From Antennarius striatus (lineage: Eukaryota; Chordata; Actinopteri; Lophiiformes; Antennariidae): DNA of 64,000 bases. Positions 48,201 to 61,489 of this stretch are shown in pieces (the first letter of the stretch is position 1; every line of letters begins with the position of its first letter). The notes under the pieces are model-generated. The model was not told the DNA's origin. It worked only from the letters and a program-made list of their open reading frames with translations, and made no database searches. Position numbers and translations under genes: made by a program. The stretch covers positions 23,552,501-23,616,500 of the forward strand of contig NC_090779.1 of the NCBI RefSeq assembly GCF_040054535.1, given 5' to 3'.

Positions 48201-51200
48201 GAATTGAAATAATCTTTCTGTTTAATCTTTGAATACAAATTAAATCTTCACATCTCTGTAAACCTGTCTTTAACACACTGGTTAAAGCATTAAGGCGCTG
48301 CTTATCTCCTGAAGGAGATGAAGCGACCCACAGCAGTGATTTCTCCTCAGCCATTGTGCTGCCATTAAACTAACGGAGGCGGGTGGATGGAGTGAGAGCA
48401 GAGGAGGTAGAAGTCAGCAAAACGAGAGGAACGAGAGAGAGAGATAAAGCCAGAGGAATGCAGAGAGATGAGGAGGAAAAACAGGAAAAACAAGCCTACC
48501 TCGATTCCACTAATTCCTCAAAGTTTTCAGGCAAACGCTGCTCAGAGAGGCAGGAACGCTTCCTCTGCTTCATCCCTGAGAGTTCGAGCGGCTTAGAGAT
48601 CCACCGACTGACGGGATGTACGCTCTGCCTCCTCCTGTGAGGCTCTGATTAAAACACTGGACGCACGGCGCCCTTTACGCACAACATTAGCACGCAGTCG
48701 CACCCGGAGATCCTTCATGCAACACAATCAAGACAAGGAGTGGAAAGTTCACACTCAGCGACTGTGGAATTAATCCTGAAGGACACACACACCCTCACAA
48801 TAAACTGACGCGACGAGTTGCAAACTCAGAAACACGACCGCACACACTCCTTCCCTGTTGCTGATTAACAGCAGAGTAAAACCAGGCTCAGACAGTGTTT
48901 TAACACGTTCATATGACACAAATCCACACAGCATGTGTGTGGCACACGCTCTATTTATCACACACACACCCCATAAAAAACACAAACACTAAGTCTGTCT
49001 TTGATGGATCTTAAAAGATAAAAAGACGAACCCACGCAGTCAAGCTCCAAAAACCCACACTCTCCACTCCACCAACACTTTTTTTTTGTACTTTCATAAA
49101 TCACTCCATCTTCCCGTCCCACACACTCAGCTGCTGCACGTTTTAAGTGTCCATGTTTCATAGCTACCTGTGAATCCTCGCTTTTGACATTCTGGTCCTC
49201 GACAGAATTTATAACGGGAAATGATGAAACGACTGTCAACTAGTCACAAGCAGGACCCGAAATAGATCCGTAATGTTAGAGCGTTCTGATCCAGAGAGCT
49301 GAGACAAAAACCCCACTGAATAATCCCAGTAATTAGCCTCCACTGCTATGCAATAAAACAGTCATGATTTGCACAATGTTGTGCTGTAAAATCCCTCAGA
49401 TCATTTCATCTCCTTCATTTCTACACAGAATCACAGGAGGGTTGAGAATGAGAGCAGCTGGATGAATTTAGCTGTGTTTTTTTATGGTGGTTGATGTGCC
49501 TGGAAAAGATTTACAGGCATCTCCTGATGATTCTCCAGCATCTTGATTTTTTTTTTTTTTACACCAAAACGCCAACAGAAAAGAAAACAGGATTTATTTG
49601 TTGTTTCCTTAAACGCAGCTGATGCCTTAAGATCCATCTGATGGATTTATGAGTTTCTGTTTACTTCTGTCAATCTGTGTCTATTTATAAAGGTAAGATT
49701 TGTTCATACTTGAAGATTTAAGTTGCTAAAAATACAAAAATGATTAGAAGAGAAGAGGAAGAGTGTCATTCAAAGCAGACTTTAACGCTGCATCATCATC
49801 ATCAGAGCAGAGAGGACGATTATTAGTCTCACACGTGAAATGAAGACGAGGTAGGAAAGAATCGTCAGAATAGAGCTAAGATTATCGTTTTCAACCACAG
49901 CACATTTTGTTTGTCCGATAAACGGGTCGAACCGACCCGACAGCAGCAGACGCAGAGAAAACTTCACCTTCAGTTAGTTTAGTTCTCCGGTTGAATTAAG
50001 ACGTTTCCAATTACTTTCAGCCTGCGGGCGACAAGATGTGCAGAGATTCTGCTGCGACTGTTTTAGCAAGGAATAAATTAAGACCTGTCACATGCAGAGG
50101 TGTGCTGATGCAAGGGGTAAAAAATCAAATCAGCAAAGACAGTGAAGAATAAATCTGACTGTCGTTCCTCTTAGATGCAGAAACAAAGGAGTGTAAGAGG
50201 CTTGTAAACCATTTCAAACCTGTTTACTTGTGTAAAACTGCCCCTTTTCGCTCTGAGGGTTTGTGATGCACCATCAGAAACTTATTTGCATTGCATTTCA
50301 TATTTATGAGAAACATTCAAAGTAAGAAGAGGAACTTATTTAGTCAACTCCAGGATTTTTTTTGCTGGAGGAAGCATATTTTTTTGGAGAAATGATGACA
50401 TAAAATTGAGCTGAAATCAGCCGGTGCATGAATGAATGGCAGTTAGAGCATCCTGTCACAATATGATGATTAAAGAAAATCAGTCGTTTGAAGGTTATTT
50501 TGACTGTTTTTAGCACGCGTTTCCATCACAAATACACGTTTGAAAGCAGCAAAGCGTCCTCACCCAGATTGCTGTAGGTGGCGCTGCACAAGCTGGAGGC
50601 AGTGGACTGGGAATGCTGGGATTGACTCCCATCCTCCTCTGGATCTCCGAAGCTGCCCTCGCTGGCCAATGCCTGGGGGGCAACCTGGTTGGCATCTTCG
50701 CCCTCCCCAAGCACCAGCCCCAGATTCACTCGGGCTGAGGTGGAGGCGGCAGGCAGCTCCCGACTCCTGGCACTGCTGGCAGTAACTGGTACCTGGCTGT
50801 AGATGACACACAGAGATGATGTGGAATGAGTTGTTCTGTCCTTTGTTAGCAACCAAAGATAATACTGTTCACAGCAGATGAGCATTCAGAGCAAAAGAAG
50901 ATGATAATAAAAAGACAAAGCTGCTAACATCCCAGGATGAGAACAAAAGAAATGTTTGATCTGATCAGTCCAACAAATTATTTACGCCTCTCCTCCTTAG
51001 ATCATTTCTTTCTTTTCCGGTGTTGAATAGAAGACAGAATACGTGTTTGAGAACAATTTCCTCTAACTCTTTCATAAATCGATCAATAGGTAGGATGTTC
51101 AATCTTGTTTAACTTTAAAGACAAAGAAGAGACAGAATTGAACAGAACGCCTTCAGAGAGCGCAGACGATGCCAAACTAATAAAACCAATAAATAAAGGC

Positions 51201-53155
51201 TTATAATAAATGTTCCTCATCAGAGAGTGGGAATCAGTGACTGTTTCATTATTCCAGAATCATTCACAGAGAATAAAGATTTCTATTTGCCATTCTAAAC
51301 ATACATATTTAAATATTTGTTCATATTTTGCTGTAAATCAAACAGACACCACATAACCTCCACCACACTCCAGATATATTTTCTTTGCTGAGGGACATGT
51401 GAACAAATCACCAGAGCCTTTTGAACCCCGCTGCATTATTTGTTGGGTTTTATGTCTCTGTTGTGAAGCTGCTGCTCAGATGAATCCATAATGTTCTCTA
51501 TTACAGCAGGAAGCCGTTTACGTCCTAATGTACTGACAGAGTAACTCCGGCTGCGCTGAGCTGAGATTACGGCGACTGTTTACTGTTTCCCAGCAGCATC
51601 GGGTCACCTTGCTGTTGTTTCCTTGAATAAATCGTAGATGAAGAACTGAAAGGACTACAGTACTTTGTTTTAATGAAATAGTCTCGATCACAATGGCAAC
51701 TGCTTCTCCACTCTGTTACGAAAAACTTCAACAGCTGGTATTTCATGGAGAGCCATCTGGGATCAGTCTGACCCTCTGATCACAGCGAATAAGACATTAA
51801 AGCCACCTCTTACGGCCCTCAGATCTGATACCCGCTCAGCTGTGGCCCTTAAATCTGACCCGTGTGAGACGTTACGACCTCCAGTCACCAGGGCGGTGAC
51901 CACCCAGGCCGGGCGCCGCTTAAAACACTGGACATTCCCCACGCTCTCGCTGCAAATACAGAAAATTTGCTGCTTCATTCCTGCAATAACGGTTTAATAG
52001 GGTCTCAGCACTTTCTATTTCAAAAGACGCTGATGTGTTCGCATGCTGTTTTATCTCCTCTGGCACAGCAGTCACCTCGACTTTTTTTTTGTTTTTATCT
52101 ATTATTGAAGATCGGCTCAGGGCAAAGCATAAAAAAGGTGACACAAAGTTCACAGAGCTGGTTTCATAGCCACGGGCCCCGTCACGGGCGGGGCGGTGGC
52201 GGTAATATTTGGATTGTCTGGATTTGGATGTGTCATTTCCTTTGACTCTAGCATGCTGCCAATGAGACGAATGATTCATGTGAAGATAGAAAACAGTCGT
52301 TTTTAATTGATGGCAGCGGTCGTGTTGGACCCCGAAAGAATTTACAACACGCAGAAAATGATTTGAGATTCTTCCACCACTACCAAGCTGCCAGTTCTTC
52401 ACAGAATGTGATTCAAGCACTAAAGGCTTCTGGTTTGTTGTAATTATGGTTCCGTAAAAAGAAATTTGTCTGGATTATTGTCTTACCCACTTGTGTGTGG
52501 TGAAAGAAAAATTTAATAGAGGAAGAAAATGGGGGGGGGGGGTAGAGGTTGGATAAAACATGTTGTGTACATGTGAGGATCCACACCAGAATTGAACCTT
52601 TCTCTACTTGGTTCCCAGCTCGCGGGAAGCCATCCTGTAGTTTCAATGTAGTTTAAATCAACAACACAAACAACAACACTCAGAGATCTTGGTCATCATC
52701 CTGGTCCTGATCCTAATCGTGATTTTGATCCTGATTCTCACCAAAATGTTATCCCCTCTCAGATATGCCAGGGTCCATCTTTGGTGAAGATTTTGTTCAA
52801 ATTCAACAATTAGCTCTTGTGCAATCTTGTAAAAAAAATAAACGAACAACAAACAAACCAATCTCATAACCTCATTATGATTTGGTTACAAATGGAAACG
52901 AAATCTCATCCATTTGTTCCTAGAACTCATCCTGATCAACATTAAGTTAACGACGACATAAAAATATTCAGACTCATTTTCTGAAACGATTCCCCAAAGA
53001 AAACAGAATCAGAAAAGAAAACTGAAGCGTTTAAAACATCAGTTTGATCAGGAAGTGGAAGAAAACAGGAAGTCAAAGAAAAACACCTCAGCTGTTAGTT
53101 TGCGTGTGTGTGTGTGTGTGTATTTGTGTCTAGCTCTGGCTGAGTGTTTGTTTGT

Positions 53156-53191
<36 letters not shown>

Positions 53192-53295
53192 AGTATGTGT
53201 GTCTGCGACTGTGTGTTTGTTTGTTAGTGTGCGTATGTGTGTTAGAGTGTCTGTCTGTGACTGTTTGTGTCTATGTTATTGTACCTCTGTGTGTC

Positions 53296-53335
<40 letters not shown>

Positions 53336-56300
53336 AGTGTCTGTGAGTGTATGTGTGTGTCCATGTGTATGTCTGTGTTTGTGTGTGTGTGTCCCTGTGT
53401 GTGTGTCTGTGAGTAAATCATCATCTGACATGTTTGACTGTAAAGCCACCGTGTCTCTTTCCACCAGCTGATCAATCGTCTCTGCGTTGCAACGGTGACC
53501 TCATCAGCTCAGATAGTTTTATTTGAAATGAACGGCTGTGAGACAAACAGAATAAAGTCAGGAGACTGACGGCTGGAGGCTCGATGATTATAATTACATG
53601 AAACAGTAGGCACATATACACATCTGCTGGTGCCTCATTCACATTCCTCTTTCATTCCTTCCTGTTATGCTTCAACACATAAATCCGATTCCTGGTTAAA
53701 ACTAACCAGATATAAAGTTCTGGATCCAACAAAAAGATGACATGAATAATAAAAAAACAGGACCACATCCTGTGTTAATACAACATCCACACCTTGAGAG
53801 GATGTCCACGCAGCAAATACCTTCACGGCTGCTACGCGACTCAGCGTCAGGACCTGACTTGTTCAGGCAGTAGGAAGCGGCCCGGCTGCTTGTCACAGTT
53901 CCTCCCGTCTGCTGAGAAACGAATCGTCTCTGGTTCAAGAGACCAACGCCACCGCCTCAAAAACACCTCCTGAATTCTAAATCTGTACGACCTGGACGCT
54001 CCTGTGTGTTTAGAGGTGAAGGAGAAGAGTTGCAGGTCTTACCCACTGTACTGGCTCACACAGCTTCCCATCTAGAAACCTTGAATAAAAAGGAAAAGCT
54101 GGATTCACATTGTAGGAAGAGCAGGAATCACAGACGGGTCCGACAGAAGGACAAAAGAAAAAACTTCTCCTGTAAAGTTCTCCTTTGTCTTTCGTCTGTT
54201 CTCCTCCTTTGAATGTCCTGACCTGTCTCAGGTAATGTGTGTTTGTCAGACCCAAGGAGCACGCCCATATTAGCCAATAAAACTGCTTCCAGTTTAAAAA
54301 AAAAAAAAAAATCCATGGTTAACCCTTCATCTGCCAATAATCTGTCGAGTTCAATCCATTCAGTGACTGCAGAACACGACTGCAGCAGACGTAAAATATG
54401 TTAAATAATAAATTATAAGAAGATGAACTTGAACCAAACTCATGGAAAGACTTTTATATCTGACTTTATATTGAAGAAGGCTGAGTGTGCCTTCATCGAG
54501 TGTTATTAAAGCAGTGAGGCTTTAACTCACATCCCAGCAGCCGTTTGTTTCTGCATATTTTATGATATCGTCTTCTGCACTGTTTAAGGAACTTTAAACA
54601 TCAAACTGTTCCCTGTTCTTGGGTCAGTCGAGGGAATCGTCTGAGATAAACATCAAGAATGTTCTTCTGTCACACAGACTGCTTCAAATAGTTACTGATT
54701 GACAAGATCTCAGTGAAAGCTGTAAACATTGAGGTCAAAAAGAGAGTTTGGTGAGAGAATAAGGCAGAGTAGAGCAAAGGTGAGATGTTTGGAGGTGTTC
54801 AGATGGGACTTGTTTGATAGGGTCTGATTAAAGGTGGAGGTCAAACAAAAATGACAATTCAGTCAAAATCTACTCCCCCTCCATGTCAGAGGAAAGTCGA
54901 CAAAACATTTCTGTCTCTAATTGAGGCAAAATATTGATGATAAATTCTTCTTAACACCCAAAGCAGATGGGGACTAGTTTTAAAATATAAAAGAAAAAAA
55001 AAAGTCCATGTATGTCTGACCTAAACCACTCAACTAGACGCCCACAAATCCAAATTGATTTGACATTATTTACACCATATGACTGTTAGCATGCAGTCAA
55101 TCTGAAGTGGACAAGCACCCACTTGCGAACACGTGAAGTTAACAACAACAACAGTTCGACAGCTTGCAGTCTGTGCATACCTCAGTAATTACGAGCTGAA
55201 TTACGTTATCTGCAGAGGTTACAGCAACAACAGCCTCCATCAAAACTAACATTACCTTTACTGTTTCACAAGTGACCGTGTTTGGACTACACCTTCTGCT
55301 TCTCATGGATGTTTTAGGTTTCAATGCTGTCCTGAAGATCTATCCTAATAAACAGGTTTTTTCAAAACGGTTTGGAATCTCATTGAGACTTGAATTACGA
55401 GTGCATGGAGTTGTTTTATTTTTAGGATCCAAACTTCTTCAGTTGTTCATGCAAATGCTGCTATACTGGAATGAAATGAAGCTTCAGAAATGTTTTGATG
55501 ATAAAGAAAAATGATTCCACTTTCCATTGGAATAGGAGTGAGAAGATTAAGTCTGAACTGTTGTTGCATTAAATTTTGACACCACAAAGGCATTAATATT
55601 AATATTCTGCTTCTACTGAATTTTTTCTGACACTAGCAGTTTTGTATCAAGGATGCAAAATCTTTTCTTCATCATTTGAATTAAGTCAACTTCATTCAGA
55701 CTGATGGTTTCTTGATTCTGCCACAGAGCTTTTGGGCAGCATACAGGAGACACACAGGACACAATCACACACCCAATTTTAGAATTAGATTAGAATTTTA
55801 GAAACTCACACATGTTTGATCATGCCTCTCTCACTTTTTATAAAGTGAGAGGAAAGATGGGAGCTGAAACTGGGAAAAAAAGAAGATATGACTAGAACTG
55901 AAGCTTCAGGAGGATAGAAAAAGCAGGAAAGGTAGAAAAGAGACAGAATGGGGCCAAGCATGACAGCATGGCGGAGAGAAAGACTCAAGATTTTGTAGAG
56001 CTCCAGGCTGAGAATGTAAAAATGTGGAAGAAATTAATAGAAAAGAGCAAAATAATTCACAAGACTGAAAAGGTGATTGGAGGAGAGACGAAGTGGATGA
56101 TTTCAGGTGGTTGGGCATTCAAAGACATGAGGAGAACAGATAGGCGTTTGAGCTCAAAATCAAAATGAACGTGTTATGTTTAAATCAAGGTGCAGGTAGG
56201 TGTGGTGTCAGCAGGGTAAACAAGTCCCCGGTGACATGCCTACTAATCTTGTGAGCCTGATAGGAAAACACCAAGACACTAAATATAAATACTGTAGAGT

Positions 56301-59300
56301 GCTCAGATCAAGAAGTATTATCTGACTGGGAGTTTTCTGATTGCCTTGTCAAAACTTTTACAGAGCATTCACGAGTTACTTTACACTCTGACTACGTCTG
56401 ATCCAACTTGGGGTAGCAGGAAATGAATATATCAAACAGACTGACGGTGCTCGGTACATCAGGATGAGCCAGACGATTCATTATTGACTCACATTCTGTA
56501 AGAGTCTGGGTGGGGCTTGGGGAGTTTTCCGCCATTGAACAAATGTTTTTTAACCAAACTAAACTGAGATTAAATCGTGTACTCGTCCAAAAATGACTGA
56601 ATTTTGAATATTTTCAGAATGTACCGTCTGGTACACTTACCTATATTTTGACAAACACAACCACAAAAATAAGAATATTAAAAATTCATGTAATTCAAAA
56701 TAGTATTTTGGGTTATCTGGCATCATTAGTATCACTGCAGGTAAAGAAACAGAGTAATAACCTCTGACCCACGAAAACAGCAACAACCTCACCAGTTAGA
56801 CTGAGTATTGTGTTTCTGCCTAAGGTTTCAATACGAGGAAAAAACTAATGGGAATCGGTGACATGAAGCATTGATTAATAGAGTAAAGGTTAAACAGAGA
56901 CTTTAACACATTCAGGTATCCACCTGAAGCAAGAACCTGCAGAGTACAGAGCCTGCTGTTCAGGTAATGGATTAAATCAGGGAATAGACCACACAGGGTG
57001 AGAAGGGGAGGGCAAGAGACCAGACAGACCGGACAAATGAAGATCGAACACCTCTCCAATCTATGATGATGGATCTGTATGATGGGGAAGAAGCACCTCG
57101 AGTACTGTGGTGGAGTAGCTGGTTGAGGTCAAGGACCTTGATTCTAAGATGGGTCACAGGAAAGTGCTGGGGGGAATGCATGTTCAATGCAATAGTTTAT
57201 TAGATCGGTGACTGTGGTGAAGGGAAAAACTCTAGTCTTTAAGACAAAGGTATAAAACTGGTATCAAAACTATTAAAACTGAGTGTATAAATCTTTCTAC
57301 ATGACTTGAATAGCAGCGAAAAGTAATCCCTCTCTTGTTCATGCTTCAAGATGCATGGCTTCACCACAGCGCAGATTTTTAGTAGGTAGTCATGTGTTAC
57401 CATACACGCAAGCTATTGGCTAGCAGCAACTGGAAGAGTGCTGTGTTCTGAGCACTTTCATGACATACAAAAGTGCTTTAAACTGTCGATAAGAGTGTGG
57501 GGAAAGGTAATACAGATAGAAGGTAGTTTAATATCAGTATGGGGAGGGTTCATGAACGTTTAAATTACCGTAATAATAAAATAAAAAGTTTGTCGCTATA
57601 TTGTGGAATTTTGTTTTTCATGGCTGTCCTGGAACGCACTAACCATGAGTAACGAGGGATTACTGTAGCTGCTTTCTGTTTGAAGGCTAGTGTTCAGTCG
57701 GTACTCCATGCATATTCATGCAAATAACTGTTAATGAGGAATCTAAAAAATATTGTCACAATGAATGCCCATCCATACATCTTTGAATTACTTTGGTCTG
57801 AGCGACAAAGACAAAGACTGTTGGGTTTTTGTTGATTTCCTTGTTTCTTTCAAATAAAGTTGTGTAACCTAGTTTTAAATACAGTCTTTACTATGTCATG
57901 CTGCTGCTACAGGATTCACTCTGGCTCATGTACAGTACTTGCATCAGTGCAGTGAATAAAACTTGGACACATACCTGGAGTCCTTGCTGATGAGATCACA
58001 TCCAGTGGTTTGTGATGGCGCCGTTTGTCCTGGACTCAAAGGCATGGGTTCTTTGCTTTCTTCAAGCGTCAGTAACGTATTTTCTCTGCTCTCGTCTATT
58101 CGTAGTTCTTCTCCGTGACCGGTGGCGCTGCCATTTTCTGGTTTGTAGGTGAAGACAATGGTTGGCTTCTGAGTGGGATCCTCTGGTTTGGCCTCGGTAA
58201 ACCAGTGATGCTGCTGGACAGGCGGTGGTGGAAGCATATGAATAACAGTTCCATCAAGCCCGACCAGTTTGCCTTTCTCCTTCTCCTTCTCCACTCTCTC
58301 CCTCTGCTCGTCTTCATCTTTCCGCCGACGAAAAAAGCTCTTAAAGGAAATCCAGCGTTTAGGTTTGGAGATGTCTGTTGAAATACGTCTTGCTTCTGCA
58401 CCTGGACTTACTTCACCATCGCTGGGTCGTACAGGTGAACTGGAGGCAGAACTCTTGGTCCAGTTGCTAAAATGTCTCTGTAGGATGTTGGTAGCGTGGT
58501 AGGGGGAAGATGTAGATCTTGGAGGGGGGAATGGTGGATTGGGCTCTGATCGGGTGCTGGAGAGAGGGACCGCAGCAGAGGCACTCTGGGATTTAGACAA
58601 AACTTTTGTCGGCGTGTCTTTCTTGGGCTTAGAAAGACAGCCGTCAGTTGTGGAAAAGAGTGACTTGGGCCGGGTGAGGGTCTCCTTTGTAGCATCAGGT
58701 GGAAGGGCATAAAGCTCTTCAGAATTAAGGGTTTTGGACTTTGCTGAAGGTGTCTCCGGAGGGGATTGTGGAGGGTGGATGGATGCAACAATCTGTAAAA
58801 GCACAGCACTCGCCTCCTCTTTGTGTCTTATTGCTGTGCCAGAAGACAAAGTCACATCTGTTTTATCATCTCTACTGGAAGCAGCTTCTCCACTTGTCTT
58901 GCAAGTGCGTGTAACAGCATTAGTAATGGGGCTGGTTTTAAGAGGGTTTACGACAATGGCAAGATTCGTAGGGGAATTTGTTGTAGTGGGAGAGAGGGCC
59001 CCAACCTTGGAGCTAATCACAGTGCTAGTCACAGTGCTAGAGTCTGTAGTGGTTCTAGGCTGTAATTTTGGTGCTTTTGACACACTTTCAGATGGAGATT
59101 TTGGCTCTTCAAAAGACGCTCTCTCTGCTGTACCTCTAGCAGAGGCAGTCTTCTCTGTGGACGAGGACTGGACACTCTCAGAGGATCCAATCTCTTCATA
59201 TGTATGGCTAGTTACTCTACTACCAAGACCTTTTGGCTGTGGCAGCTCACCACTGAGTCCCAAGAAGCTCTTGTACACAGCTAAGTTGTCATACGCACTT

Positions 59301-61354
59301 GGATTGATGACAATAGGTACCTTAACAGCATTCTTGGAGCTGCGGGCATAAGCTGGCTCATCTCGAATGATGATAGGAAAAGGTGGCATGCCTGCATTAT
59401 TGAAACTGTTAAATTTGATCTCTGACAAGTTGGGGGATTTCACCGGTACAGTTCGGGAAGACGATAGGCCAGCAATGGGAGAAGTGGGTGCTGACTTGTG
59501 GCTGCAGAACTGATTGGATATTGAGGGGCCAGGACTGCCTCCAACTCCTAGATCCACTTTGGGAATCTTTTGTCGAGGACTTGTGCTTGACGTCCACACT
59601 TCTTGGTAGCGTATGCTCCCCGATTTCTTTCGGGAGGTACCTGACACGGCTACAGATGTGGGCGATGTCGGCATCACAAGGGACATTGGCGACATGGGGG
59701 AGGCTGGAGAGAGGGGCTGACTCTTAGGGGAACTAAAGAATGTTGTAGGGCTTGAAGGAGTTGACAAGTTTTTTGGCTTTGGAGTAATCTCTGGAATCTG
59801 TTCATCTTTATTGGCCATGGAAGCAGACACATCCACTACGGTGTAAGGTCTACAGATGAGGGATTTTTCTAAATTCACGACACGGTATGGTTTAGCCTGC
59901 TCCTCTGTGGGACTAAAACTAATGGTGACTGGTTGACCTGGAAGAGCCTGGGGCATTGGCATGCCTTCTCTGCCATCCTGATCTTCTAATCTAATGGCCA
60001 GGACAGCCTTATGTGTTTCAGTCACCTTTGGTGGACTCAGTGCTCTGTGGACTGCCTCCTTTTTGGGAGAAATGCAGGGGGCAGGGGCCTTAGTAGATGT
60101 GGGCGATTGTAAACCATTTCGAGGAGCACAAAGGCCACTGCTACCGCTGCTGGACGTTGTTCTAGAATCCTCTGGTAGGGATGATGAAGATTCTGGCGAA
60201 GTGACAGATTCTGAATTTGATAGGAAACCACTGCCTTGCATGTCATGGTGCCCATAGGGAAGTAAAGCTCCGTTGGAGCCCATGGATGGATATCCATTCA
60301 GAATCTCATCATAACTATCATCATAATCTACTGCACAAATACGCTGCAGTGAGCGGTTGCGAAGTGGTACGGTATTCCATTTTTTCCCTGCAGCAAAGGG
60401 CACCGGAGATAACGTAGCTGCACGGAAATTTGCAAATCGCGGCTGGCCTCGCATACGTATCTCCATTGCTAGTAACTCTTCATCACTTTCATCCCAGCTC
60501 TCATGTTCTTCGTCATTCTCCCTTTCAGTCTCATACTCGTCATCGTCCTCTTCCTCATCATCTTCGCCTTCACTGGAAAACTCTGGGTAGCAAAATCGAC
60601 CGCCCTCTGTGCTAATGATCTCATTGCTATCACTAAGTGAGACCCGTTTTAAAGCGGTTCCACTGCCACCACTATGGCTTCCAATGGCCAAACAGCTTGA
60701 AGCTGGAAGGCCTCTTTCTAAGGACCGTCGGTATGAACTATTGATTCGTCCCCAAAACAAGTCCTTGGAACCTGAAAGAGGTGTAGGGCTAAGGCCTGGG
60801 CCTAAGCCTGCAATCTCTTTTAAGACATCTGTTAATCCACTGTTGTTGTTATTTCCACTAGGGGTCCTCGGGCTAATGGGGCCGTAACCTTCAATCTCCT
60901 CGCTGCCATCCTCTCCTTCATTGTTGTTGCTAAGTCCACTGGGCATTTTACGGTTCAGTCCATTGCGATTCCAGACCGTGAAGGCTGATGTTTTGCCCTG
61001 TTCTATGACATTTGGTGGTCGTTGATGGTTGCCATCCGAATCCAGTCCTGTGGAAGAGCAGGGCAACATCATAGTGGGCTTAACAGCAATGGTTGGCTTC
61101 TTAGCCACTGGTGGACGGAAGTGTCCTGAGCGGGCAGACCCACTGCCAGCCCTCTGGGAGGTGTTGGTAAGGTTAGGGTTGGCTCTGGCTCCAACAGGAG
61201 TTGGATTCTGTTGTTGAGTTGTAGGGTGCCTCTGCTCTGAGGGTGGCTTCCTTCCACTGCTCTGAGCCAGACAGTGCAGACTTTTAGGTTTGAAGCAGTT
61301 CTTGCACTCGCCTGGTTTCCATACGTGTTCAGTGAAGGTGCTGCAGGCGGACAT
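42784..61354 (-). CDS. peak1: PEAK1 (SgK269) pseudokinase scaffold
   Basis: PEAK1 is a cytoskeleton-associated scaffold acting downstream of Src, growth factor receptors and integrins. Four coding exons: 61,354-57,975; 50,796-50,564; 46,333-45,525; 44,112-42,784 (phases 2, 1, 0), 1916 aa against 1746 in human. The start MSACSTFTEHVWKPGECKNC matches human and follows an in-frame TGA with no ATG between. Seen: RPPVAKKPTIAVKPTM, an acidic run (about 260-290), SLQRICAVDYDDSYDEILNG, tyrosine sites VSHTYEEI-like (SHTYEEIG) and SATYSNLG, a proline run before LPKK, then the helical dimer region and kinase fold with HCDLRLENLL. The DFG is replaced by SNFSHAK, as in the family, so it is a pseudokinase. 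It carries an added Asn/Gly/Ser-rich loop before ARLIISNFS. A candidate 3' splice site at 61,491-61,490 opens the first coding exon. Confidence 0.96.
44113..45524. other. peak1 last intron
   Basis: No gene is seen. It contains the (CA)n tract at 45,175-45,242. The donor is AAG|GTGAGA at 45,525/45,524 and the acceptor CCTCAG at 44,113. Confidence 0.6.
45175..45242. repeat. (CA)n microsatellite
   Basis: CA units with a few CCA interruptions on the left, in the last peak1 intron. Confidence 0.9.
46334..50563. other. peak1 middle intron
   Basis: No gene is supported. Around 47,000-47,470 is a stretch of balanced, non-repetitive sequence with homeobox-type TAAT words that could be a conserved regulatory element. 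Around 47,790-47,860 a frame reads GLSKRLKTSLF, which resembles the tail of fish LINE ORF2 proteins, but nothing else supports a LINE here. Confidence 0.45.
53102..53415. repeat. Imperfect (GT)n tract
   Basis: Over 300 bp of GTGTGT runs broken by GTCTGTGACTG-type and GTATGTGTGT-type variants. The two purest parts are 53,157-53,191 and 53,298-53,332. Confidence 0.9.
57322..57667. mobile_element. MITE with AGTAATCCCTC termini
   Basis: The left end is AGTAATCCCTCTCTTG and the right end, reverse-complemented, is ACAGTAATCCCTCGTTACTC. The inner part has CAGCGCAGATTTTTAG on the left and TTGTCGCTATATTGTGG on the right. This is a typical fish TA-targeting MITE of the TAATCCCTCG type. There is no coding frame. 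It lies in the first peak1 coding intron. Confidence 0.6.
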
Positions 61355-61489
61355 GTCTGCTGGTCCAGTAAGGCAGCCTTCTGGGTCAGTGAACAGAAAA
61401 GCTCTCCATGAGCTACAGGGTCACAGGTACTAATCGCAGTACACTGATGATGCACACGATTCAAGCCTCAAATGTTGGCAAAACAGGAT
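61355..61489 (-). other. 5' untranslated part of the first peak1 coding exon
   Basis: The minus strand shows CTTTTTTTTAG directly before 61,489, a good 3' splice site, so the exon holding the start codon probably begins there. An in-frame TGA lies upstream of the ATG at about 61,413-61,415. Confidence 0.5.

Larger units (their letters stand above)
50797..57974. other. peak1 intron after the large exon
   Basis: No gene is supported. It contains a GT-rich tract (53,102-53,415), A- or T-runs, and a MITE at 57,322-57,667. The donor is CCAG|GTATGT at 57,975/57,974 and the acceptor CTACAG at 50,797. Confidence 0.55.

Noticed and set aside
58734..59351. 205-codon plus-strand frame
   Set aside because: It is a shadow of the large peak1 exon on the opposite strand.
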